Part shown: in pieces, positions 17,530-25,628 of the stretch | Layout: each line of letters starts with the position of its first letter | How positions within the stretch are numbered: the stretch's first letter is position 1 | Source: Chitinophaga pinensis | GTDB taxonomy: Bacteria; Bacteroidota; Bacteroidia; Chitinophagales; Chitinophagaceae | Length of the DNA: 64,000 nt | Direction: 5' to 3' | NCBI GenBank assembly: GCA_945862385.1 | Contig: CAMAXV010000008.1 | Coordinates: 1-64,000 of the forward strand | Notes under the pieces: generated by a model | The model's input: the letters and a program-made list of their open reading frames with translations, nothing else | Told to the model about the DNA's origin: nothing | The model's database searches: none | Translations under genes and position numbers: made by a program

Positions 17530-19902
17530 ATGAGGTCATTGCTGCTTATACTGCTGATATTTTCTTTTTCATCCCGGGTAACAGGACAATGTATCCTGCG
17601 TGTTTCAGGAGTGGTAAAGGATGCAGATACCCGCACCGTACTTCAGGGGGCCACTGTAACGATAACAGAACTTAAGCTAACTGTTCAGACAGACAGTTCC
17701 GGCAATTATGTTTTTTCAGGAGTTTGTCCGGGCGATTATAGCCTGCTGATAACCCATGCAGATTGTCAGGCTATGGCGTTTCATTTTCACCTCAAAGAAG
17801 ATTATATCCAAAATGCGCAACTATCGCATACTGAAAATGTGTTGAAGGAGGTTGTGGTTGTAGGGGCAGCCGGGATTAGAAACGAAGGGATGACAGGGGA
17901 GCTCAGGGGAAAAGATCTGGCATCAACCCGGGGATTGTCTTTGGGCGAATCACTGCAGCGCATAACTGGCGTTTCCGTCTTACAAACGGGTAATAACATC
18001 TATAAGCCGGTCATACAGGGATTGCACAGCAGCAGGGTGCTTATTTTAAACAATGGAATCCGGCAGGAAGGACAGCAGTGGGGCAGTGAACATGCGCCTG
18101 AAATTGATCCATATGTGGCCAATAGGATTACCGTTATCAAAGGGGCATCTTCTGTGAGATATGGTGGTGATGCAATAGGTGGTGTTGTTTTGGTTGAACC
18201 AAGGTTGTTGCAATATAATCCGGAGTTGAATGGAGAATTGAACCTGGCTGCATTTTCCAACAACCGTCAGGGTGTTTTATCCGCCATGTTTGAAGGGGGC
18301 CTCAACAAATCTGGTCAGAATGCCTGGCGGTTACAGGGAACTGTCAAGCGCGGCGGGAATGCCCGGACGCCTGCTTACTGGCTGCAGAACAGTGGTGTGG
18401 AAGAGTTTAACATGTCTGCTGCAGCTGGATGGAAGAAAAAGGATAAGGGACTTGAGCTTTTTTACAGTTTATTTAATACCAGGCTTGGAATTTTTACGGG
18501 TTCTCATATCGGTAACCTGACTGACCTGGAAAATATCATCCGAAACGGAGAGCCACCGGTATATATCCGCGATGCTGCATTCAGCTACCAGCTTGACCGG
18601 CCCTACCAGGCTGTACAGCATCAGTTGTTTAAGGTCAGGGCATTTGCTGAGGAAGCCGGCAAAAGCAGGCTGAGTCTGACACTTTCAACACAGTATAATA
18701 TACGAAAAGAATTTGACATTACCCGCACTGAAAGAGATAACCCCCAGCTTGAGCTTAATCTGTTTACTACCATGGCTGACCTGGTATGGGAGCATTTCAG
18801 GCATAAAAAAATAAGGGGTTCGATGGGCTTTAATACCATGTACCAGCGGAATGATATCAATTACCGGTATTTTGTTCCGAATTATTCTTCATTGGACATG
18901 GGTATCTGGGCTGCTGAAAGGCTGCAACTGGATAAATGGCAGTTTGAGATGGGACTCCGGTATGATTACCGCAACAGGTATGGCATTACCGATAATGATA
19001 AAGTTCCATTTGACCGCTTAATGGGGAACGCACTTGTATCAGGTGAGCCATACGGGAACCGAATTTTTTCCGGACTTTCAGGCACAGGTGTTGCTGCATT
19101 TCAGGTCAACAGCTATCTGCGCGCTTCAATGACTTTTGCCAGCGCCTGGCGTTCTCCCCAGGTGAATGAACTGTTCAGTAACGGACTGCACCATGGCGCA
19201 GCCCGTATCGAGAAAGGTGATCCTGCCATCAGTACTGAACGGGCATACAGTGTTTTGGCTAACCTTGTTTTTAACAAGGAGAAGTGGGATGTGGAAGCGG
19301 GGATTTATAACAAGGAAATAAGCGATTTTATTTACCTCAAGCCAGTATACCCTGCCTTGTTAACGATAAGAGGTGCATTCCCTGCATTTCTGTATGCTCA
19401 GACCGATGCGGCACTTTCCGGTGCAGATGTTTCAGTTGGTTATGCGGTGAACAGACACTTAAAAACAAAGGTTAAAACTTCCTTACTCCGAGCATATGAT
19501 AAATCTGCCAAAACATGGCTTATTCAGATGCCGGCAGATCGCTATGAATCAGAGATTGAATACCTTTTTGTAGATGGCAAAAAGTTTAAGAATCAGTCGC
19601 TTCGTGCTTCTTTTCAGTACATCACCCAACAAAAAAGGGTACCTCCAACAGGTAATATAAAAGTAAAGGACGCCAATGGGGTTGAAGTAATGCAGTCTGA
19701 TTACATGATGCCTCCACCTGCGTATAGTCTTGTTAATCTCGAATACTTCACTTCTTTAGAAATCCAGGCAACAAGAATTGAATGCATACTTGGCGTAAAC
19801 AACCTTTTGAATACATCCTACCGGGATTATATGAACGCATTCCGGTATTTCGCCCTGGACCGCGGCAGAAATTTATCTATTAAAGTCAAAATTCTTTTAT
19901 AA
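17530..19902 (+). CDS. TonB-dependent outer-membrane receptor with carboxypeptidase-like N-terminal domain
   Basis: This 790-residue gated porin imports a substrate with energy from TonB. In order it has a signal peptide (MRSLLLILLIFSFSSRVTGQ), a CarboxypepD_reg-like beta domain (about 22-110), the plug (about 118-225, with GVSVLQTGNNIYKPVIQGLHSSRVLIL in two parts and NRITVIKGASSVRYGGDAIGGVV) and a 22-strand barrel ending in an aromatic-charged strand. The plug segment RQEGQQWGSEHAPEID recalls ZnuD-like receptors, so a metal such as zinc is possible but unproven. It is followed 10 bp later by a small lipoprotein, probably in the same operon under the TTGCAA operator. Confidence 0.92.
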   Translation: MRSLLLILLIFSFSSRVTGQCILRVSGVVKDADTRTVLQGATVTITELKLTVQTDSSGNYVFSGVCPGDYSLLITHADCQAMAFHFHLKEDYIQNAQLSHTENVLKEVVVVGAAGIRNEGMTGELRGKDLASTRGLSLGESLQRITGVSVLQTGNNIYKPVIQGLHSSRVLILNNGIRQEGQQWGSEHAPEIDPYVANRITVIKGASSVRYGGDAIGGVVLVEPRLLQYNPELNGELNLAAFSNNRQGVLSAMFEGGLNKSGQNAWRLQGTVKRGGNARTPAYWLQNSGVEEFNMSAAAGWKKKDKGLELFYSLFNTRLGIFTGSHIGNLTDLENIIRNGEPPVYIRDAAFSYQLDRPYQAVQHQLFKVRAFAEEAGKSRLSLTLSTQYNIRKEFDITRTERDNPQLELNLFTTMADLVWEHFRHKKIRGSMGFNTMYQRNDINYRYFVPNYSSLDMGIWAAERLQLDKWQFEMGLRYDYRNRYGITDNDKVPFDRLMGNALVSGEPYGNRIFSGLSGTGVAAFQVNSYLRASMTFASAWRSPQVNELFSNGLHHGAARIEKGDPAISTERAYSVLANLVFNKEKWDVEAGIYNKEISDFIYLKPVYPALLTIRGAFPAFLYAQTDAALSGADVSVGYAVNRHLKTKVKTSLLRAYDKSAKTWLIQMPADRYESEIEYLFVDGKKFKNQSLRASFQYITQQKRVPPTGNIKVKDANGVEVMQSDYMMPPPAYSLVNLEYFTSLEIQATRIECILGVNNLLNTSYRDYMNAFRYFALDRGRNLSIKVKILL

Positions 19903-19911
19903 AAAACGGAT

Positions 19912-20460
19912 ATGAAAAAGACACAGGTTATTATCAGCATGATGCTTTTGGTTTTTATGGGATTGCAGGGTTGCAAAAAAGACAAGGTTGATCCCAACGA
20001 AGAAGAGTTGATTACAACAGTGAGGGTGAAGCTTACCGAATCAGGTACCAATACCCAGTCTGTTTTTGAATTCAGGGATCTAGATGGAGATGGCGGTGCT
20101 GCACCATCCAAATTTGATCAGATCTTACTGACACGCGGGAAAGTTTACAGCTGTACACTTGAAATTCTGAATGAGAGCGTGTCTCCGGCAGACAATATCA
20201 CCAATGAGATCCTGGCAGAAGCCGATGATCATGAATTCTTTTTTCAGGCAACAGACGCACTGGTTGCCGTTTCTAACCTGAGCAAGGATGGTAAGGGGTT
20301 GCCACTTGGCGTAACATCAACATGGACCGCTGGTGCAACAGCAGGAACCGGCACAGTCAATATAACGCTCAAGCATAAACCAGGACTTAAAGCAGCGGGT
20401 GATACATTCGCTAAGGGAGATACAGATATTTCGCTTGATTTCACCCTGAGGGTTCAATAG
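19912..20460 (+). CDS. Lipoprotein partner of the TonB-dependent receptor
   Basis: This 182-residue protein has a lipoprotein signal (MKKTQVIISMMLLVFMGLQGC, cut in two by the LQGC lipobox) followed by a lysine/aspartate-rich linker. The mature part is beta-rich and includes the acidic stretch FRDLDGDGGAAPS and the segment ADDHEFFFQATD, features that could bind metal or substrate. Proteins of this type are often annotated as type 1 periplasmic-binding-fold lipoproteins next to such receptors, but no enzymatic motif is seen. It lies 10 bp downstream of the receptor gene and is likely co-regulated. Confidence 0.8.
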   Translation: MKKTQVIISMMLLVFMGLQGCKKDKVDPNEEELITTVRVKLTESGTNTQSVFEFRDLDGDGGAAPSKFDQILLTRGKVYSCTLEILNESVSPADNITNEILAEADDHEFFFQATDALVAVSNLSKDGKGLPLGVTSTWTAGATAGTGTVNITLKHKPGLKAAGDTFAKGDTDISLDFTLRVQ

Positions 20461-20484
20461 AAAAGAATGATTTAGTTTTGCGGG

Positions 20485-20892
20485 ATGGAAATATCAATTA
20501 CCACTCCCGCATTACTTTTTCCTGCCATCAGCTTATTGTTACTGGCATACACCAACCGGTTTCTGGCTATTGCCAGTCTGGTGAGGAAGTTGTTTGATGA
20601 GTATATCCATTTCAAAAACAAAAAGAATCTCCTGATACAAATCAAAAGCCTGCGGAAACGGTTGAACTATATCCGCTTCATGCAGGCTTCCGGTGTATTT
20701 AGTTTTCTGTTATGTGTGGCTTGTATGTACTGCATTTACAACAGCTGGACAACCCTAGCTAATACACTCTTTGCAACCAGTCTGATTACATTACTTGTGT
20801 CGCTCGTTTTTTCACTCATCGAAATCTTCCAGAGCACCAATGCTCTGGAAGTGCTGCTCAGTGAAGTAGAAGACCTCGGAAGAAATGATTAA
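20485..20892 (+). CDS. DUF2721 domain-containing membrane protein
   Basis: This 135-residue protein matches the DUF2721 family: a first membrane segment with the conserved pattern TTPALLFPAISLLLLAYTNR, a basic helical loop (VRKLFDEYIHFKNKKN), then two more membrane segments (FSFLLCVACMYCIY and LFATSLITLLVSLVFSLIEI) and a short acidic tail. The function of the family is unknown. TAGTTTTG (20473-20480) sits 5 bp before the ATG, so the message may have almost no leader. Confidence 0.85.
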   Translation: MEISITTPALLFPAISLLLLAYTNRFLAIASLVRKLFDEYIHFKNKKNLLIQIKSLRKRLNYIRFMQASGVFSFLLCVACMYCIYNSWTTLANTLFATSLITLLVSLVFSLIEIFQSTNALEVLLSEVEDLGRND

Positions 20893-20896
20893 ATCC

Positions 20897-20937
20897 TCGT
20901 GCCCAGCCTACGGCTGGTAAACTTGTGCCTTTTTTAA
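20897..20937. repeat. Dispersed intergenic repeat with a small hairpin
   Basis: GTGCCCAGCCTACGGCTG with an adjacent GTGCCTTTT recurs in diverged form at 32404-32442. The CCAGCC/GGCTGG hairpin (20903-20917) followed by T-rich sequence may also end the convergent DUF2721 and ABC transporter transcripts. Confidence 0.5.
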
Positions 20938-22701
20938 TTACTTCCTCTCCCCAATCTGCTGCCTCCACATGGCATAATACAAACCTTTCTCATCCAGCAG
21001 CTGCTGATGTGTGCCGGTTTCAACAATTTCACCTTTTTCCAGCACATAAATCCGGTCTGCATGCATGATGGTACTAAGCCTGTGTGCAATGAGGAGGGTG
21101 ATCTGTTCTTTTCTGGATGATATTTTACGGATGGTTTCAGTAATTTCTTCTTCTGTAATGGAATCCAGCGCAGAGGTGGCTTCATCAAACAAAAGCACTT
21201 TAGGATGACGGAGTAAGGCCCTGGCGATCGATATCCTTTGTTTCTCTCCACCAGATAATTTCAGTCCACCTTCACCAATCACACTGTTCAGGCCTTTTTC
21301 AGCCCTTTGCAAGAGCGACTGGCAAGAGGCTTGGTCAAGTGCAGACTGCACTTCTTCATCAGTTGCCTGCGGGTTCACAAAAAGAAGGTTGTCTTTGATG
21401 GTGCCGGAAAAAAGCTGGGTATCCTGTGTAACAAAACCTATTTGTTTTCTCAGGTCTTCAAAGTTGATTTCGTTTTCATCCAGTCCATTGTACAGAATTT
21501 TTCCTTCCTGGGGTCTGTACAATCCAACCAGTAATTTCATCAGGGTGGTTTTACCGGAGCCAGATGGACCAACAAAAGCAACTGTTTCTCCTCTGTTTAC
21601 ATTGAAGCTGATGTTTTCTATGGCTTTTTGTTTGGCGGTAAGGTGCTGGAAACTGATTTGCTGGAATTGAAGTGTTTCTACGTCTCCCAGGTGAACAGGA
21701 TCGCTTGGTATTTTCTCTGGTTCTTTCTGCATCAGGTTATGGTAGTTGGCGATGGATGCTTCAGCTTCTCGGTAGGAGAGGATGATGTTGCCAATTTCCT
21801 GAAGTGGACCAAAAATGAAGAAGGAGAAGAACTGCATGGTTACCATTTCATGGGGTTGCATGGAGTCTTTAAAAACGAGCCACATGAGCAGGAAAAGGAT
21901 TACCTGACGAAGGGTATTGACCAGGGTGCCCTGCAGAAAGCTAATGCTTCGAATCCTTTTCACTTTGGTCAGTTCCAATCCGAGTATCTTGTAAGTATCT
22001 GCGTTCAGGCGTTTAACTTCCTGCTGGGTGAGTCCGAGACTTTTGACCAGTTCAATGTTTCTCAGGCTTTCTGTTGTTGTACCGGCGAGTGATGTGGTGC
22101 TGCTGACAATTTTTTTCTGGATGATTTTTACCTTCTTACTCAGTGCATTGGTTCCCCAGGAAAGCAGGGAGATGCCCAGTACATAGGCAACAGGAACTGA
22201 CCAGTGGATGTAAACGGACGCATATACAAAAACGAAAACAACGCCCACAACGATTGCAAAAAGCGCGTTAACGAAGTAATTGATGAACTTCTCTGTATCT
22301 GTTCTTACTTTGGTGAGCACACTCAATGTTTCACCGCTTCGCTGGTCTTCGAACTCCTGGTAAGGAAGTTTCATGGCGTGTTGCAGCCCGTCTGTAAAGA
22401 TTTTCGCCCCGAATTTCTGAATCACTACATTGGCGAAATAATCCTGCATGTTTTTCGCAATACGGCTTACCATAGCAGTTCCCATCGACATCAGCAGCAG
22501 TAAAACTGTAGCAGAAAAGAACTCATCCCAGCCAAAAGGTGAACCATTTTCCTGTCTGGTGTTGATATCCTGAGACAGTTTGATGATTTTTCCGAAGATG
22601 ATGGGGTCAATCAGTGAGAATACCGTGTTGGTTGTAGCCAGCAACATGGTGAGTGCTATAAGCCCCTTGTAGGGCTTCAGGTAACCGTATAATAGTTTCA
22701 T
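20938..22701 (-). CDS. ABC exporter, fused membrane and ATPase domains
   Basis: This 587-residue half-transporter has six N-terminal membrane helices (about residues 1-320) fused to an ATPase domain (about 340-585). Walker A is GPSGSGKTTLMKLLVG, the signature is LKLSGGEKQRISIARALL, Walker B is VLLFDEATSALD, and the switch His is in IAHRLSTIMHADRI. It belongs to the MsbA/multidrug/peptide exporter class and should act as a homodimer in the inner membrane. The gene stands alone, with no partner beside it, so the substrate is open. Confidence 0.93.
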   Translation of the reverse strand: MKLLYGYLKPYKGLIALTMLLATTNTVFSLIDPIIFGKIIKLSQDINTRQENGSPFGWDEFFSATVLLLLMSMGTAMVSRIAKNMQDYFANVVIQKFGAKIFTDGLQHAMKLPYQEFEDQRSGETLSVLTKVRTDTEKFINYFVNALFAIVVGVVFVFVYASVYIHWSVPVAYVLGISLLSWGTNALSKKVKIIQKKIVSSTTSLAGTTTESLRNIELVKSLGLTQQEVKRLNADTYKILGLELTKVKRIRSISFLQGTLVNTLRQVILFLLMWLVFKDSMQPHEMVTMQFFSFFIFGPLQEIGNIILSYREAEASIANYHNLMQKEPEKIPSDPVHLGDVETLQFQQISFQHLTAKQKAIENISFNVNRGETVAFVGPSGSGKTTLMKLLVGLYRPQEGKILYNGLDENEINFEDLRKQIGFVTQDTQLFSGTIKDNLLFVNPQATDEEVQSALDQASCQSLLQRAEKGLNSVIGEGGLKLSGGEKQRISIARALLRHPKVLLFDEATSALDSITEEEITETIRKISSRKEQITLLIAHRLSTIMHADRIYVLEKGEIVETGTHQQLLDEKGLYYAMWRQQIGERK

Positions 22702-22754
22702 ATGGCAAGATTACGCCAAAAACCATGCCAATGTTTAAACTTTGATGAACTTTG

Positions 22755-24089
22755 TCAGCTTTTTTTAACAACCCAGCGGATCATTTCCTTCCAGGTGGTT
22801 TTTTTGCCATACATCAGGATTCCCGTGCGGTATATTTTACCAGCCAGCCAGGTTGTTAAAATGAAACCGCCGATAAGGGTTAACATGGATAAGCCAAGTT
22901 GCCAGTACGGTACAGTTGTTGGCATACCAAACGGGATTCTCCCCATCATGATGATAGGTGAAGTAAAGGGTATGATACTCGTCCAGACAGCAAGCGGACT
23001 GCCCGGATTGGCCAGAACAGATTGCAGGATAACAAACGAAAAGATGATGGGCATGGAAATGGGCAGCATGAGCTGCTGAGCTTCCTGTGGATCTTCATTG
23101 ATGACACTGCCTACAGCAGCAAAGAGTGAAGCATAGAACAGGTATCCACCCAGGAAGTAGAAGAGGAAGCAGCCTATGATCAGGATCCAGTTTACCCCTT
23201 CAACCAGGGTAGCCTGGGCTTCAAGAATTTTCATGGCTGCCGGGTTGCTCGCTCCTGCTGCACCGATTGCAGAGCCAGACTGTTGCATCTGCTGGAATTC
23301 CTGGTAGGATTCAGCGGGTATGAAGGCTGACAAAGAGCTGGATATCGCCAGCATCAGTCCGATCCAAAGCAACAACTGTGTGAGGCCCACACCGGCTATG
23401 CCGATTATTTTTCCCAGCATGAGCTCAAATGGCTTGCAGGATGAAACGATTACTTCTGCGATTCTGTTGGTTTTTTCTTCAGCAACACCACGCATCACCA
23501 TGGCACCAAAGATGAACATGGTCATGTAGATCAGCAATCCGCTGCCAAAGCCAATGCCGTAAGCAAGACCCGCGTTTGCTTCTTTCGATTCACCAGCTTC
23601 ATCAGAAACCATGTTTTTCAGGGAAACATTCGCCTCTGATGCATCAGAGATAGAGTCAAGCGTGGATTTCTGGATTCCTTTTTCAAGCAGCAGTTTGTTT
23701 TCAAGTGCTTTGTTGAGTTGTCTTTCAATGTATCGGCTTGACTCAAAACCAAGTTGTTCTGATGAATACAGTTCCGCCTTGATTTTTCCATCCTCGAATG
23801 TTGGATAGAGCACGCCATTGAACGACTTTTCTTTGTAATTCAGGGAGTCTGTGCCTTCCGGAAAGCTAAAGACCACCCTGTCGCTGTCGCTTTTCAGGTG
23901 TTCCTGTAAAAATCCAGGATCATTGACAACCGCAATGCTGGTTGTTTCCCGTGAGGTAGCCGCAAAATAGGCTGAGCCGCCGATGAATAAGATGAAAATG
24001 ACTGGCATGAGGAAGGTCATCAGTAAAAAACGTTTGTTTTTGACCCTGGTGATGTATTCCCTTTGTATGATAAGTAAAACCTTGTTCAT
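22755..24089 (-). CDS. ABC transporter permease, NatB-like
   Basis: The start at 24087-24089 gives 444 residues beginning MNKVLLIIQREYITRVKNKRF; a start at 24113 would overlap the ATPase stop. The layout is that of ABC-2/NatB permeases: an N-terminal membrane helix (FLLMTFLMPVIFILFIGGSAYF), a long extracytoplasmic domain (about residues 50-160) and five further membrane helices. The motif VSSCKPFELMLGKIIGIAGVG is the typical coupling region. The ATPase gene lies 20 bp upstream. Family members export Na+ or other substrates; this one is undefined. Confidence 0.9.
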   Translation of the reverse strand: MNKVLLIIQREYITRVKNKRFLLMTFLMPVIFILFIGGSAYFAATSRETTSIAVVNDPGFLQEHLKSDSDRVVFSFPEGTDSLNYKEKSFNGVLYPTFEDGKIKAELYSSEQLGFESSRYIERQLNKALENKLLLEKGIQKSTLDSISDASEANVSLKNMVSDEAGESKEANAGLAYGIGFGSGLLIYMTMFIFGAMVMRGVAEEKTNRIAEVIVSSCKPFELMLGKIIGIAGVGLTQLLLWIGLMLAISSSLSAFIPAESYQEFQQMQQSGSAIGAAGASNPAAMKILEAQATLVEGVNWILIIGCFLFYFLGGYLFYASLFAAVGSVINEDPQEAQQLMLPISMPIIFSFVILQSVLANPGSPLAVWTSIIPFTSPIIMMGRIPFGMPTTVPYWQLGLSMLTLIGGFILTTWLAGKIYRTGILMYGKKTTWKEMIRWVVKKS

Positions 24090-24109
24090 GTGGATGATGT
24101 TGGATGTGA

Positions 24110-25042
24110 TCAATGCTGAAACTGTCTGGCTTCCGGAGTACCCTGCACCAGCCTGATGAAAATGTCGTTGAGAGAAGGGAGCACTTCGTGGAAGGAACGG
24201 ATATTCAGTCCTTTGTTGATGAAGTACTGGATTACATCATTGTTGGTAAATCCTTCGTTGATCTGAATTTTGAGCTGGTGTGTTGCAGCTGATTTCAGGT
24301 TGAAGAGGTGTATGGCGGTAAGTTCAGGTAACACAGGCTGATCGAAACCTATTTCGAAGATATTTTCCTTGAAATCCTGTTTAACCTGTGATACAGTTCC
24401 GTCAAGTATTTTCTGCCCTTTGTTTACCAGGACGATCTGGTCACATATTTCTTCAACCTGTTCCATCCGGTGGGTGCTGAAAATAATTGTTGCGCCAGCT
24501 TTAGCCAGGTTGAAAATCTCATCTTTGATCAGGTTGGCATTCACCGGATCCAGTCCGCTGAACGGCTCATCCAGGATGATGAGTTTTGGGTTATGCACTA
24601 CTGTGGTTACGAACTGCAGTTTCTGGCTCATCCCTTTAGAGAGGTCTTCTACTTTTTTATTCCACCAGGATTCCATCTGGAATTTAATGAACCAGGATTT
24701 GATATTTTCCATGGCTTCCTTTTTGGAAAGGCCTTTCAGTCGTGCCAGGTAGAGTACCTGTTCGCCGATTTTCATTTTTTTGTAAAGTCCCCTTTCCTCT
24801 GGCATGTAACCAATCAGTCCATTGTCTCGCAGCGGCTCAAACGGATTGCCGTTCAGTGTAATGTTACCTTCATCCGGCAGGAAAATGCCGGTAATCATGC
24901 GCAGCAGGGTTGTTTTGCCGGCACCGTTGGGGCCCAGCAGTCCGAATACAGATCCCTGGTTGATGGAGAAGCTGATGTCATCCACTGCTTTTTGTCCTGA
25001 AAAGTTCTTTTTCAGTCCGTTTATTTTGAGAATGGTTTCCAT
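24110..25042 (-). CDS. ABC transporter ATP-binding protein, NatA-like
   Basis: The 310-residue ATPase powers the adjacent NatB-like permease. Walker A is GLLGPNGAGKTTLLRMITG, the signature region is DLSKGMSQKLQF (LSKGM rather than LSGGQ, common in this class) and Walker B is LIILDEPFSGLDP. A C-terminal DUF4162-like domain follows. The ATG at 25040-25042 (METILKINGLKK) is chosen. The open frame continues upstream to 25129, but only through the AGTTGAGAGA repeat array. Confidence 0.93.
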   Translation of the reverse strand: METILKINGLKKNFSGQKAVDDISFSINQGSVFGLLGPNGAGKTTLLRMITGIFLPDEGNITLNGNPFEPLRDNGLIGYMPEERGLYKKMKIGEQVLYLARLKGLSKKEAMENIKSWFIKFQMESWWNKKVEDLSKGMSQKLQFVTTVVHNPKLIILDEPFSGLDPVNANLIKDEIFNLAKAGATIIFSTHRMEQVEEICDQIVLVNKGQKILDGTVSQVKQDFKENIFEIGFDQPVLPELTAIHLFNLKSAATHQLKIQINEGFTNNDVIQYFINKGLNIRSFHEVLPSLNDIFIRLVQGTPEARQFQH

Positions 25043-25070
25043 GGTATGAAGGTAAGAAGAAGTTGAGAGA

Positions 25071-25112
25071 GATAAGTTGAGAGAGAAGAAGTTGATAGAA
25101 TTAAGTTGAGAG
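25071..25112 (+). repeat. Left arm of the hairpin repeat element flanking a four-helix-bundle gene
   Basis: Three GTTGAGAG words and one variant (GTTGATAG) in forward orientation, separated by (A)GATA, AAGAA and AATTA. They match the 14-bp unit AGTTGAGAGA(A/G)TTA seen seven times at 55003-55100. The reverse-complement arm lies at 25558-25628. Confidence 0.8.
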
Positions 25113-25113
25113 T

Positions 25114-25473
25114 TTATGATTTTATACATCCCTTTCTTAGCCCACTTATCATCCTTGCAACTTCATGGAGTTCCTTTCTGAATTGATCGAGTTCAACATC
25201 GTTAATATAACCCATATCATGAGAAAGGATCAATTGATTTACTAGTTCCAGTAGGCTTGAATAAGCGATTGTGTAGAAATGTGCCTGATCTTTTTGACTA
25301 GACCTTCCCGAACCTTCTGCCAGATTTGATGCAATACTGATTGACGATCTTCTCATCTGGCTTGCAAGCCCGTGTTTTTCATAATCAGGGAAAATTTTAA
25401 CTGCAATGTAAATCCTTTTGATAACCAGTCGCGTTTTCTGCCATGCCAAAAGTTTTTCAAAAAGGAAATTCAT
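25114..25473 (-). CDS. Four-helix-bundle protein (S23 / 23S rRNA intervening-sequence family)
   Basis: This 119-residue helical protein of the S23/IVP family is related in fold to the Avd accessory protein of diversity-generating retroelements. Diagnostic segments are LLAWQKTRLVIKRIY, the central RRSSISIASNLAEGSGRSSQKD (in two parts) and FYTIAYSSLLELVNQLILS. It is basic and probably forms a barrel-shaped pentamer, as known for the family. Its molecular role is not established. The gene sits in the loop between inverted repeat arrays (25071-25112 and 25558-25628), unlike any other gene in this window. Confidence 0.9.
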   Translation of the reverse strand: MNFLFEKLLAWQKTRLVIKRIYIAVKIFPDYEKHGLASQMRRSSISIASNLAEGSGRSSQKDQAHFYTIAYSSLLELVNQLILSHDMGYINDVELDQFRKELHEVARMISGLRKGCIKS

Positions 25474-25557
25474 AAAGCAAAAGAAAAAAATAAACAGTTA
25501 TTGCAACTGTGTAAAAAACAATTCAAAAATGTTTTTTTCTCAATGCTAAAAAAATCA

Positions 25558-25628
25558 GCTCTCAACTAATCTCTCTCAACTCTCTCAACTAATCTCTCTC
25601 AACTAATCTCTCTCAACTCTCTCAACTA
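25558..25628 (-). repeat. Right arm of the hairpin repeat element
   Basis: Seven CTCTCAACT words, separated by AATCT(CT) or CT, form the reverse-complement partner of the left arm at 25071-25112. The end of the array codes the last residues and the TGA stop of the FAD oxidoreductase gene (25622-25624), so the element abuts or has inserted into the 3' end of that gene. Confidence 0.8.

Noticed and set aside
25043-25129. N-terminal extension of the NatA-like ATPase
   Set aside because: The extra codons cover only the AGTTGAGAGA repeat array; the ATG at 25042 matches the family start.
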